Assembly (NCBI GenBank): GCA_963708775.1
Contig: CAVPTI010000015.1
Location: forward strand, 179,423-243,422
Direction: 5' to 3'
Source of the DNA: JAGVSR01 sp963708775
Lineage (GTDB): Bacteria; Pseudomonadota; Alphaproteobacteria; Rhizobiales; Hyphomicrobiaceae
DNA: 64,000 nucleotides
Made by a program: the position numbers and the translations under genes. The notes under the pieces were generated by a model that saw only the letters and a list, made by a program, of their open reading frames with translations, searched no databases and was not told where the DNA came from. This document shows positions 28,263-36,581 of the stretch, piece after piece (the first letter of the stretch is position 1; every line of letters starts with the position of its first letter).

Positions 28263-29094
28263 TCAGCTCGCCGGTCCGATCGGGAACGAGCGTGAGAACA
28301 CGGCGCCGCTCGTATCGCGCGCGGTCACCGTCATCTCTGTTGCGCCGTTAGTCGTGAAATCAAAGGCAAACTTGGGGTTCTGCTTCATCGTGATGCTGCC
28401 GGCCATGGTCAGGACCACGTCGTCACCCTGTTTAACTTCAATCTGCTCCACCATCAGCAGAGGAACATAAAACAGCGTGATCTGGTCCAGCACCATGCCG
28501 GTGTGATTGGGATGGTTCAGTTCGAATTCCGCACGCTGGACCGAATTGGACGACACGGCCCGCGGTCCTTGCAGCGCAAGCGTCATCTTGCCCATGTTCG
28601 CTGCGATCTCCTCCGGCGATCCCTGCGGAGGAGCCGAACACGAAGCCTGTCCGCCGGCAAACTTCACAAGCTGTTCCACCATGAAGAGTTCGCCCGAAGC
28701 CGAACTCGACGACGACGCGGACATCGGACTGCTGGTTGAGACGAATGTACGTCGTCAGCGCCACGTGCTCTCGCGCACCTCCGACCTGGAAGACGGCTGC
28801 AACCGGCGAAGGGTTCTCATCCACGATGAAAGAGACGGACTTGATCGCCTGCCCCTTCGGCAGATGCACGTCCGCCGCAAGAGGGACCGCCATCACATCA
28901 TCCGGCCGGTACGGTGCGCTGAACTTGATCACCGCGGATCCATCAAGGAGCGCCCGCGATCCGTAGACCTCCGCTTTGATCCCATCCCACGCCGGACCCG
29001 CGAAGGCTCCATTCGAGCCCAGAACGCCCGCGGTGAACGCGGCAAGCGCAGCGGTGGCATGGCATGCACTGATGAACCGTGCGCTTAGGCGCAT
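28263..29094 (-). CDS. Quinoprotein dehydrogenase-associated SoxYZ-like carrier, frameshifted
   Basis: Starts at ATG 29094 (GAGGA site upstream) with a signal peptide (ISACHATAALAAFTAGVLGS). The SoxY-like half reads 'PYRPDDVMAVPLAADVHLP' and 'SVSFIVDENPSPVAAVFQVG'. The frame shifts between about 28700 and 28716, then gives the linker 'GELFMVEQLVKFAGGQASC' and the SoxZ-like half ('AEFELNHPNHTGMV', 'GSITMKQNPKFAFDF'). The periplasmic SoxY-SoxZ fusion is typical of a family encoded with PQQ-dependent methanol or alcohol dehydrogenases. The carried group and reaction are not known. Its presence near the pqqA array is consistent with PQQ-based oxidation. Confidence 0.8.
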
Positions 29095-29193
29095 ATTGTC
29101 CTCGCGAGAATTCGGATGAGCGGAAATCTTCGTGGACAGAATCCCCCGCGCCGCGCCGTCTGTCAACGCGGAGGCGGCAGCATATTCAACCGA

Positions 29194-29915
29194 TCAACGA
29201 AGTCCTGCCGAGCGCCACCCGGCATTCTGGGCTTCCGCTTCACTGCAAAACCAGCGCTCACCCCGCTCGAGATCCACCTTCACCCGCCCATACCAGGGGC
29301 TCCAGGGCATGTGATAGATCTGGCCGTTCTCCGTGATGTTGCCCTTGATGGCACAGCCCTTGAGGCGCATCTCCCTCCGCGACTTTCCAGCGATTTTGCC
29401 TGTAGATCCAAGCCGGTTCAGCTTCGCCCTGCCAAATGCCGGCAGCGGCCGCCTTGGCCTCCGCCTCCTCCTTCACATACCGTTCCGAATACTTGACGAA
29501 CGCCCACGCGTACCCGCGCCGCACGAGTTCGGCATTGATTTCCACGCCTTCAACAGAGCAGACGCCGAGGACGCGGTCATATTTATCCGTGCCCTCCTCG
29601 CGGCACGTGACCCGACGCGTCGCCGACCAACTCAGCAAGTGCATCCGCCGCCGCCCGTCCGCAGGACCATTCCCCGCCATTCGCTCGGCGGCAAACCTGC
29701 GCCGTTTCGGGAGCATCAATTCCTTCGAGGCGAACACGTTTTCCATCGATATCAATGGTGTCGCCGTCGATCACGGATGCGGTGCCGGAGAGTTCGGAAT
29801 TGCCGAACCAGGTGAGAGCGTTGGCATTCGCCGCCAGCGCCAGGGACACAACAACGCCACCCAGCGCAAACGCCACCGGCCGGCGAAGAGACAATCGATA
29901 CTTGGATTCATCCAT
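29194..29915 (-). CDS. Secreted thermonuclease-like (SNase family) protein, two frameshifts
   Basis: Read from ATG 29915, it has a basic N-terminus and a hydrophobic signal (VAFALGGVVVSLALAANANA). The nuclease core 'ASVIDGDTIDIDGKRVRLEG' runs into 'IDAPE', the calcium and catalytic region of the staphylococcal nuclease fold. Near 29620 the frame shifts to 'RVTCREEGTDKYDRVLGVC', then 'LVRRGYAWAFVKYS'. Near 29370 it shifts again to a Cys-containing tail, 'GCAIKGNITENGQIYHMPW', that ends at 29194 ('WFCSEAEAQNAGWRSAGLR'). All three pieces are conserved in this secreted nuclease family, so the breaks look like indel errors. Confidence 0.82.
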
Positions 29916-30276
29916 AGGTTGAATTTAGAGATTCGATCGCCGATTTCAGGGCCTCCGGATGGCGCAATTGTGGATGATATTTGCTTTACCGCACTGACTT
30001 TACTAGCCGAATCCCGTCCAGTTTCGCCCCGTTATGAGCTCAGCTTCCGGTTGCATATGAATCCAATCGGCCGGGTTGGAAGCCACACGCACGAACACAT
30101 TCGTGCCCGCTGCCGCCTTTAGGCTCAAAACGGGAGCAAAGCGGTGCGTACGCGACGCCCGCGGCGCTAAATCTCTTGCTCCAAGAAGCTCATAGCCCCA
30201 AGTCTGGCAGCAACGATGCTTTCGAATTTGATCGCGCCGCACCACCGCGCATCCGCGCGCGTCCGTCGAGGCCCTC
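29916..30276. other. Intergenic region, nothing recognised
   Basis: About 360 bases between the divergent nuclease and AsmA genes. Open frames here give basic, low-complexity translations without family resemblance. No RNA gene, repeat or terminator was seen. Confidence 0.4.
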
Positions 30277-32643
30277 ATGACGTCGAATAAACCTCCGCGA
30301 CGGCCAGCCCAACCGCCGAGCCTCGGCGCCTATCGTCCCAGCGAGGAAGTCGATCCTCGCGCCGTGCGGCCGGGCCAGGAATTAGGGCCCCCGCCGAGTT
30401 ATGGCCAGCAGCCCCATCATCGTCCCGCTCCGCCACCCCCCGGTTACAGACCGCCGCCCGCTGGACGCATGCCGCCTCCGCCACCGGCGAACCGCTATCG
30501 CCCCGGCCCCCCCGATGACGACGGCGGTACTGGCATTTTGAAGATTCTGGCGATCGTTCTGATGGTGGTGGTCGCGCTGGCCGGCGCTGGTGCCGCCGCC
30601 CTCTACATCGCCGGACCTGCTGATTTCGTCCGCGACCAGATCGTGCAGCGCGTTAAAAGCGAGACCGGCCGCGATCTCGTTATCAAGGGCCCGACATCCT
30701 TCACGTTCTACCCGTCTCTCGGCGTCAGCATGTCGAACGTGTCGCTGTCGGCACCGCCCGGCATGACGGCACCGCCGCTGATCACCATCAAGAGCCTTAC
30801 CGCCAGCGTCGCGCTTATGCCGCTGCTGAAGCGCGAAGTCGAAGTGCAGGATGTGCGCCTCGAAGAGCCCGTGCTCAGTCTCCAAGTCGACGCCAGCGGC
30901 CGCAAGAGTTGGGATTTTGCCGCCGCGCTCCCGCAACAAGCAGAAGTTCGGTTTGCGCAGGCAAAACCTGATCCAGGTATCGTATCGGACACCCCTGCTT
31001 CTCTCCCCGCAGGCCCGTCCCCCACGCTGCAGAAACTCACCCTCGGTGATGTGCGCATCACGCGCGGCACCGTTCTCTATTCCGACCTGCGTTCCAACGC
31101 CCTTGAGACGGTCTCCGGCATTGATCTCACAATCGCCGCGCCATCGCTCGACGGCACCGCCATAGTCGACGGGACCTTCCGCTGGCGCAACGATACCCTG
31201 ACTCTGGCCAGCGAAATCACCTCTCCCAACGAACTCCTGCGGTCCTCGTCCGCGCGCCTCATCGCGCACATCAAAGGCCGCCCTCTCGATCTGCGCTACG
31301 ATGGCAGCGTCCGCTTCAGCGAAGCCCCCGACCTTGATGGCAACCTCGCGCTGTCCGCCCCGTCGCTGCATCGCTTGCTGGCCTTCGCACAAAGGCAGAA
31401 GCCCGCCGAAGCACCCGATCGGCCGCTGGCCGTCACCGGCAAGCTCTCGGCCGCCAACAATACGTGGACTCTCAGCGGCGCAACGGGTGCCGTCGACCGC
31501 ACGAAAGGCACCGGCGACATCGCGGTCACCACAGGCGGCGCTCGCCCGATCCTGAAGGCCAACCTCAAGTTCGCCGAACTCGACCTCAATGCCATCCTGG
31601 GCGCGCCAACTGCGACATCGCCGCCACCAGCGCCAGCCCCAGCCGAGCAGCCCACTGCGAAACCGGCAACACCGGAAACTCCGCAGTCGATTGAAGATCT
31701 TCTGAAAGCCAACCCGCCGGCGACCGGACCTCAAGTTCGCGGCTTCACGCAGCGCTCCGGCTGGAGCACCGAGGCCTACGACTTCTCGCTCCTCAACGTC
31801 GTTGATGCCGACGCCCGTCTCACCGTCGGCCGCCTCTTTTACAAAGAGATCAAAGTTGGCCAGTCGAACGTTGCGGCGAACCTCAAGGCCGGCGTCCTCC
31901 GGGTCGACTTCAGTGACGTCCAACTTTACGGCGGCCGCGGCAAAGGCCTCGTCGCCATCGACGCCTCCGACCTCGCCTACCCGCGCATCACGACGAATGT
32001 CGCGCTAGAGGGCGTCGAAGGCCTCCCGCTCCTGAAAGATGCCGCCGACCTCGACTGGCTCGCCGGCAAAGCCAAGATCGCCGCCGGTGTCACCGGTCAG
32101 GGCAAAACGCAAGCGGCCATCATGAACTCCCTCGGCGGCAGCGCCGACATTGCTTTCAACGACGGCGCCATCGTCGGCATCAACATCCCGGGCCTGTTGC
32201 GCAACATCGGCCAGGGCAAACTCGGCGGCCTCTCCTCCTCACCGACTGAGAAGACCGACTTCAGCTCGATGACCTCGAGCTGGGCCATCAACAACGGCGT
32301 CGCCCGCAACTCCGACCTGAAGCTCGTCGGCCCATTGATCCGCGTCACCGGCGAAGGCGCCGTCAAGCTCGGCGACCGCTCCATCGATTACACGCTGAAG
32401 CCGAAGATCGTCGCCGACGCGCGCGGCCAGGGCGGCGCGATCGACATCGGCGGTTTGGAAATCCCGCTGAAAGTCCAGGGTCCCTGGGAAAAGCCAAAGT
32501 TCGCGCCCGATCTTGGCGGTGTCCTCAAAGACCCGAACAAAGCGGTCGAAACCATCAAGGAGATCGGCAAGCAGTTCAAAGGCAAGGATACGAAGGAAAT
32601 CCTGCGCGGCTTATTCGGCAGCGGCGGCGAGACTGCCCAATAA
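30277..32643 (+). CDS. AsmA family protein with proline-rich cytoplasmic head
   Basis: 788 residues. The first 85 residues are Pro/Arg-rich ('PPSYGQQPHHRPAPPPPGYR'). One TM helix follows (ILKILAIVLMVVVALAGAGA). The AsmA-type periplasmic chain then begins 'GPADFVRDQIVQRVKSETG' and 'LVIKGPTSFTFYPSLGVSMS'. The AsmA C-terminal repeat region ('GGSADIAFNDGAIVGINIPG', 'SWAINNGVARNSDLKLVGPL') ends near residue 770. AsmA-like proteins bridge the inner and outer membranes and are linked to lipid transport and outer-membrane assembly. The proline-rich head is unusual and might bind a cytoplasmic partner. The gene stands alone and intact. Confidence 0.88.
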   Translation: MTSNKPPRRPAQPPSLGAYRPSEEVDPRAVRPGQELGPPPSYGQQPHHRPAPPPPGYRPPPAGRMPPPPPANRYRPGPPDDDGGTGILKILAIVLMVVVALAGAGAAALYIAGPADFVRDQIVQRVKSETGRDLVIKGPTSFTFYPSLGVSMSNVSLSAPPGMTAPPLITIKSLTASVALMPLLKREVEVQDVRLEEPVLSLQVDASGRKSWDFAAALPQQAEVRFAQAKPDPGIVSDTPASLPAGPSPTLQKLTLGDVRITRGTVLYSDLRSNALETVSGIDLTIAAPSLDGTAIVDGTFRWRNDTLTLASEITSPNELLRSSSARLIAHIKGRPLDLRYDGSVRFSEAPDLDGNLALSAPSLHRLLAFAQRQKPAEAPDRPLAVTGKLSAANNTWTLSGATGAVDRTKGTGDIAVTTGGARPILKANLKFAELDLNAILGAPTATSPPPAPAPAEQPTAKPATPETPQSIEDLLKANPPATGPQVRGFTQRSGWSTEAYDFSLLNVVDADARLTVGRLFYKEIKVGQSNVAANLKAGVLRVDFSDVQLYGGRGKGLVAIDASDLAYPRITTNVALEGVEGLPLLKDAADLDWLAGKAKIAAGVTGQGKTQAAIMNSLGGSADIAFNDGAIVGINIPGLLRNIGQGKLGGLSSSPTEKTDFSSMTSSWAINNGVARNSDLKLVGPLIRVTGEGAVKLGDRSIDYTLKPKIVADARGQGGAIDIGGLEIPLKVQGPWEKPKFAPDLGGVLKDPNKAVETIKEIGKQFKGKDTKEILRGLFGSGGETAQ

Positions 32644-32645
32644 CC

Positions 32646-32687
32646 GCGCCTTCCGGCCAGCTCCGCACAAGCGGAGTCGGAAGGCGC
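32646..32687 (+). terminator. Large hairpin after the AsmA gene
   Basis: GCGCCTTCCG pairs with CGGAAGGCGC over 10 bp, and an inner CTCCGC/GCGGAG stem surrounds a short loop. It starts 3 bases after the stop. No T tract follows, so factor-independent termination is uncertain. Confidence 0.5.
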
Positions 32688-32875
32688 AATCAACAACCAA
32701 AAATTCTGCACCGTAGCCGGCAAAGTCTGCACTGCAAGACGCGAGCTAACCCCTTGCAGAACCGCGTTAAGGGCACGTGAAACGCATCTGCAATATATTT
32801 TGCCCCTGGGGTCATTTTTTTCTTGCGCAGGGGGGGCGCTGGCCTCATATGCACCCCTCTCCGTTCGTCCACCTG

Positions 32876-32920
32876 CCCCTAAGGTCAAGGAGCAATCCCC
32901 ACACCCCTAAGGTAAGGAGC
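32876..32920 (+). repeat. Two near-identical 17-18 base direct repeats
   Basis: CCCCTAAGGTCAAGGAGC at 32876 and CCCCTAAGGTAAGGAGC at 32904 are 28 bases apart, start to start. They lie 40-80 bases before the SpeD-like gene and could be a paired protein-binding or RNA element. Confidence 0.5.
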
Positions 32921-32958
32921 GGACGGGTTGAATCTATCTGCTGGTTGGGGAGGGTCAC

Positions 32959-33478
32959 ATGGCCTTTAATGACGCCCTCTTCCAATTGGGGATGGACTTG
33001 AACTCGTTCAAGCCCCGCCCAAGAGGAAGAATTCGCTGTGGTAACGCGCGATGAGCGCGTGGATTGCGGGACCGAAAGTTCCGATACCGTATCGCTGAAA
33101 ACCGTCGCCATCGATCTGACTGGCGCCGGTGAAATCGGCACTGTCCGCGCAGTGCAGCGGGCCGTGGGACGCGCTCTTGCGTTCTCGCGCCTCTCTGTCA
33201 CGTCGTCGGACCTGAAGCGTCAGCCGAAGACCGGCGCCGTCACCGGCACCGTGTCGTTCACTGGCGGCCGCATCGCCATCGAGGCCTGGCCTTCGACTGG
33301 CTATGTCGCAATCGACATCCAGGGCGTTCTTCGCCCCGAGATGGCACTCACGGCCTTCGCGGATGCATTCAACGCCCGCGAAGCCGTCGTGAAAAAGCTG
33401 CGCCTTCCAACCGACGGCGCCCGCTTCAAGAAGCCGGTCACCACCGTCCGCGGTTCAGTCGCCCGCAAGGCGGCCTAA
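32959..33478 (+). CDS. S-adenosylmethionine decarboxylase-like protein lacking the pyruvoyl Ser, frameshifted
   Basis: Starts at ATG 32959 with 'AFNDALFQLGMDL'. The frame shifts near 33000 and continues as 'TRSSPAQEEEFAVVTRDERV', which extends the longer downstream frame back from GTG 33038. The core 'GTVSFTGGRIAIEAWPSTGY', then 'VAIDIQG', aligns by eye with the SpeD core in which a Glu-Ser-His triad precedes 'IHTWPE'. Here that triad reads Thr-Gly-Gly, so the Ser that cleaves to form pyruvate is absent. The protein may therefore be a non-catalytic or repurposed SpeD relative. The assignment rests on this motif and the N-terminal pattern only, and a function in polyamine synthesis should not be assumed. 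A strong terminator follows. Confidence 0.55.
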
Positions 33479-33519
33479 TCGAGCCCCACACCGGCTTGCC
33501 GAGTGTGGGCCAAGCAAAC

Positions 33520-33554
33520 AGGCCGCGTCACACCCGTGACGCGGCCTTTGTTTT
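33520..33554 (+). terminator. Intrinsic terminator after the SpeD-like gene
   Basis: A perfect 12-bp stem, AGGCCGCGTCAC with its complement, has a 4-base loop (ACCC) and is followed by TTGTTTT. It lies about 40 bases after the stop. Confidence 0.9.
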
Positions 33555-33693
33555 AGGCCTGACAACCTCTCCCCATTGCGGGGAGCGTTTGCAGCGAGCG
33601 AACCAATACCATCCTGTCACACTCGGAACAGCACGCCCTCCGGTACCCTGCCAGAGTGATCCCAACAACTCTTCAAACCGAAGGATCACCGCC

Positions 33694-34107
33694 ATGATGC
33701 TCAAGTCTTTGGTCGCAACGGTCACCGCAGCCATCCTGGCATCGCTCCTCCTCACCGCCGCCGCCCAAGCCGGATGCGGTGGCGGACACGGGGGATATAG
33801 TGCCCGCGCAAGCTACAGCACGCCCTCGCCAGCGTATGCCGCCAAGCTCCGCGCCAAGCGTGCTGCCGAGGCCCGCGCCATCGCCGCCGCCAAGCGTCAG
33901 AAGTCGATCGAGATCGCTAAAGCCCGCGCCGCTGCCAAGGCGAGCAAACTGGCCGATGCCTCGGAGCCGGCACCGGCGAAAGCAGAGACCGCAGAGATCG
34001 AAACAAAGGACACCGCCCCGATGAAAGTCGCAGCCACGCCGTCCACCTGTCGCAAGTTCATTCCCGCCATCGGCACGACGGCCGAAGTCCCTTGCTCGGT
34101 CGAGTGA
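33694..34107 (+). CDS. Small secreted Ala/Lys-rich protein
   Basis: 137 residues from ATG 33694. A clear signal peptide (LVATVTAAILASLLLTAAAQ) with cleavage near 'AQAGCGGGHGG' is followed by a long Ala/Lys/Arg-rich helix ('AAKLRAKRAAEARAIAAAKR'). The end is a short Cys-containing motif, 'STCRKFIPAIGTTAEVPC'. Two C-terminal Cys could form a disulfide. No family is recognised. The frame is open upstream to 33496, but that part overlaps a terminator and lacks coding character. Confidence 0.72.
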   Translation: MMLKSLVATVTAAILASLLLTAAAQAGCGGGHGGYSARASYSTPSPAYAAKLRAKRAAEARAIAAAKRQKSIEIAKARAAAKASKLADASEPAPAKAETAEIETKDTAPMKVAATPSTCRKFIPAIGTTAEVPCSVE

Positions 34108-34136
34108 TACGTCTCCCCACTTAGCCAAGCAAGCCA

Positions 34137-34165
34137 CAGCCGGAGAGCACCCCCCTCTCCGGCTG
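34137..34165. terminator. Bidirectional hairpin between convergent genes
   Basis: A perfect 11-bp stem (CAGCCGGAGAG with its complement) has a 7-base C-rich loop. It lies between the secreted-protein gene and the 3' end of the Mrp gene. No T tract is present. Confidence 0.55.
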
Positions 34166-34206
34166 CTCGACATTCTTGATGCACCCAATGCAACTGCGAA
34201 TAAGAG

Positions 34207-35775
34207 CTAGGTGCGGCTCAACCCCTTCTTCTCCATCTCCGCCAGATACTCCGCCCAGCGGCTGTCCTTCTCGCGGCCGAGCGTGCGCAGGTAATCCCAC
34301 GTAAACAGGCCCGTATCGTGCTTGTCGTCGAACACGATCCGCACCGCGTAATTGCCGATCGGACGCAGTTCCGAAATCCGCACGTTCTTCTTCTTGGCGA
34401 CCGTCACGCGCTGCTCCGGCGAATGGCCCTGCACTTCCGCCGATGGACTCATCACGCGCAGCATCTCCGCCGGCAGGTCGAATTTTTCACCGCCCTCGAA
34501 CGCCACGTGCAGCACATCGCTGCCGGGCGACACCATCAGATCCGGCGCCTTCTCGGCAGCACCCGCCGCCTTCTGCACCTCGCCCCAGACTTTGGCCGCG
34601 ATCTCGCGATAGATCAGCGCCTGCGGGCTATCGGGCGCGGTGGCGACAATCGGCCGGCCGCTGTCCGACCGCTCGCGGATTTCCATGTGCAGCGGCACAC
34701 CGCCGAGGAACGGCAGCCCAAGCTTCTGCGCCTCCAATTCCGCTCCGCCGTGTCCGAAGATGTCACTGCGCGTCCCGCAGCTCGGGCACAGAAAATAGCT
34801 CATGTTCTCGATGAGCCCCAGCACCGGCACATTCACACGCTGGAACATGGCGAGCCCCTTGCGCGCGTCGATCAGCGCCAGGTCCTGCGGCGTTGAAACA
34901 ATCACCGCGCCCGACAGCGGCACCTGCTGCGCCATCGTCAGCTGCACGTCACCCGTGCCCGGCGGCATGTCGATGATCAGCGCATCGAGTTCGCCCCACA
35001 TCACTTCGCGCAGCATCTGGTTCAGCGCCTGCACCACCATCGGCCCGCGCCACACGATCGGCGTGCCCTCGTCCACCATGAAGCCCATGGACATGGCTTT
35101 CAGCCCATAGCCTTCCATCGGCCGCAGCTTGTTCTGCTCCGTCACGTGCGGTTTGCCGGATAAGCCCAACAGTCGCGGCTGCGACGGCCCGTAGATATCC
35201 GCATCCATGATGCCGGCCTTGAGCCCGATCGCGCGCAGGCCGAGCGCAAGATTGACCGCCGTCGTCGATTTGCCGACGCCGCCCTTGCCCGACGCCACCG
35301 CGATCAGATGCTTGATGCCGGGAATGCCGAGCGGCTGATGCGCCGAACGCGGGGTGATCGTCGGCGCAGGTCCGGCTGGCGCAGCGCGCGCACCCGCCCC
35401 GTCACCCGTGGTTCCCTTTTCACGCGCTTCACGCACACGCGGATGCTCCGTTACGTTGCTGGCGGCAGGAGCCGGCGACGCGGCCGCACGCGAGGGGAGC
35501 GGCGGAGGCGGCGGCGCAGTCATTCCACCGCGCTCCGCCGTTAGAACGACCGTGGCGCCCGCCACATCATCAAGACCGCTGACAACCTTTTCGGCCGCCT
35601 GCCTCAACGCCTCCAGCTCTTGCGCGCGATGCGCCGGGACAGTGATCGAGAAATAAACGCGATCGTCCTTGATCAGCACCTCGGAGATGAGCCCCAGGTC
35701 GACGAGATTGCTCGTGAGGTCCGGCCCCTTGACGCGACGCAGCGCGTCCAGGACCTTGTTCTTATCGACTGCCAT
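34207..35775 (-). CDS. apbC: Mrp/ApbC family Fe-S carrier ATPase with C-terminal DUF971 domain
   Basis: 522 residues from ATG 35775; the frame is open to 35850. An N-terminal MIP18/DUF59 domain ('VLDALRRVKGPDLTSNLVDL') and a Pro/Ala linker precede the deviant Walker A P-loop, 'VASGKGGVGKSTTAVNLALG'. The Cys pair 'YFLCPSCGTRSDIFGHGG' is the site that binds the transferred Fe-S cluster. The last about 80 residues ('NVRISELRPIGNYAVRIVFD', 'TGLFTWDYLRTLGREKDSRW') form a DUF971 domain, which is often a separate small protein. The protein probably assembles or delivers Fe-S clusters in the cytoplasm. Confidence 0.9.
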   Translation of the reverse strand: MAVDKNKVLDALRRVKGPDLTSNLVDLGLISEVLIKDDRVYFSITVPAHRAQELEALRQAAEKVVSGLDDVAGATVVLTAERGGMTAPPPPPLPSRAAASPAPAASNVTEHPRVREAREKGTTGDGAGARAAPAGPAPTITPRSAHQPLGIPGIKHLIAVASGKGGVGKSTTAVNLALGLRAIGLKAGIMDADIYGPSQPRLLGLSGKPHVTEQNKLRPMEGYGLKAMSMGFMVDEGTPIVWRGPMVVQALNQMLREVMWGELDALIIDMPPGTGDVQLTMAQQVPLSGAVIVSTPQDLALIDARKGLAMFQRVNVPVLGLIENMSYFLCPSCGTRSDIFGHGGAELEAQKLGLPFLGGVPLHMEIRERSDSGRPIVATAPDSPQALIYREIAAKVWGEVQKAAGAAEKAPDLMVSPGSDVLHVAFEGGEKFDLPAEMLRVMSPSAEVQGHSPEQRVTVAKKKNVRISELRPIGNYAVRIVFDDKHDTGLFTWDYLRTLGREKDSRWAEYLAEMEKKGLSRT

Positions 35776-35988
35776 TCCATGCTCCTGGGATCGTCGGGGG
35801 TAAGGCGGATCGCGCGCACTCTGAGAACGTGCGCCGGCTGACCCTGCCAAGAAGAGGCCGGATACTAGGAGAGGCCGCGCTGGAAGTCACCAAGGCTCGC
35901 CTGTATACGAAAGCACCGGTGGGCCGGAAAACAAGGGTGCGGCAATCGGGAGGCGGCACCGGCGTGCCGATGGGGAAACGGGGTAGGG

Positions 35989-36558
35989 ATGCAGGCACTA
36001 CTTGGATTGAGCCGCGCGATCGACGCGGTGAATACCTGGATCGGCCGGCACGTCGCTTGGCTGATTCTGATCGCCGCCATCATCAGCGCCGGCAATGCCA
36101 TTATTCGCAAACTGTTCGACACCAGTTCTAATGCCTGGCTCGAGGTTCAGTGGTGGCTGTTCGGGCTGGCGTTCCTGTTCGCGGCTCCCTGGACGCTCAA
36201 GGACAACGATCACATCCGCATCGACATCGTCAGTGCGCAGCTCTCGCAGCGAGCTCGCAACATCATCGAGATCATCGGTCACGTCTTCTTCCTGCTGCCG
36301 ACCGCAGCCCTCATCCTCTACACGTCCTACCATTACGCCGCGATCTCGTGGCTCCAGAACGAGCAATCCAAAGATGCGGGCGGCTTGCCACAATGGCCGA
36401 TCAAAGCGCTCATCCCGCTCGCGTTCGCGCTGCTGTTTGCGCAAGGCCTCTCCGAGCTCATCAAGCGCATCGCCATCATGCGTGGCGACATACCGGAGCC
36501 AAGGCCACAGGGCGGCTACCACGAAGCCGTGACGGCCGCAGGATTACCTAAAGAATAG
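35989..36558 (+). CDS. TRAP transporter small permease (DctQ type)
   Basis: 189 residues with four predicted TM helices (e.g. 'HVAWLILIAAIISAGNAII', 'IIEIIGHVFFLLPTAALILY'). The family signature 'LEVQWWLFGLAFLFAAPWTL', then 'KDNDHIRIDI', is present. The DctQ subunit pairs with DctM in a sodium-driven transporter that takes substrate from a periplasmic binding protein. The large subunit starts 24 bases downstream, but no DctP solute-binding gene is nearby. Confidence 0.92.
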   Translation: MQALLGLSRAIDAVNTWIGRHVAWLILIAAIISAGNAIIRKLFDTSSNAWLEVQWWLFGLAFLFAAPWTLKDNDHIRIDIVSAQLSQRARNIIEIIGHVFFLLPTAALILYTSYHYAAISWLQNEQSKDAGGLPQWPIKALIPLAFALLFAQGLSELIKRIAIMRGDIPEPRPQGGYHEAVTAAGLPKE

Positions 36559-36581
36559 CGCGAGCGGGGCAACGAACGATC

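Noticed and set aside
30382..31923. 513-residue minus-strand open frame opposite the AsmA gene
   Set aside because: Low-complexity translation, antisense to a clearly coding gene; no ribosome site or domain.
32700..32958. Possible SAM or preQ1 riboswitch before the SpeD-like gene
   Set aside because: No conserved aptamer core or pseudoknot could be matched; only the short direct repeat is real.
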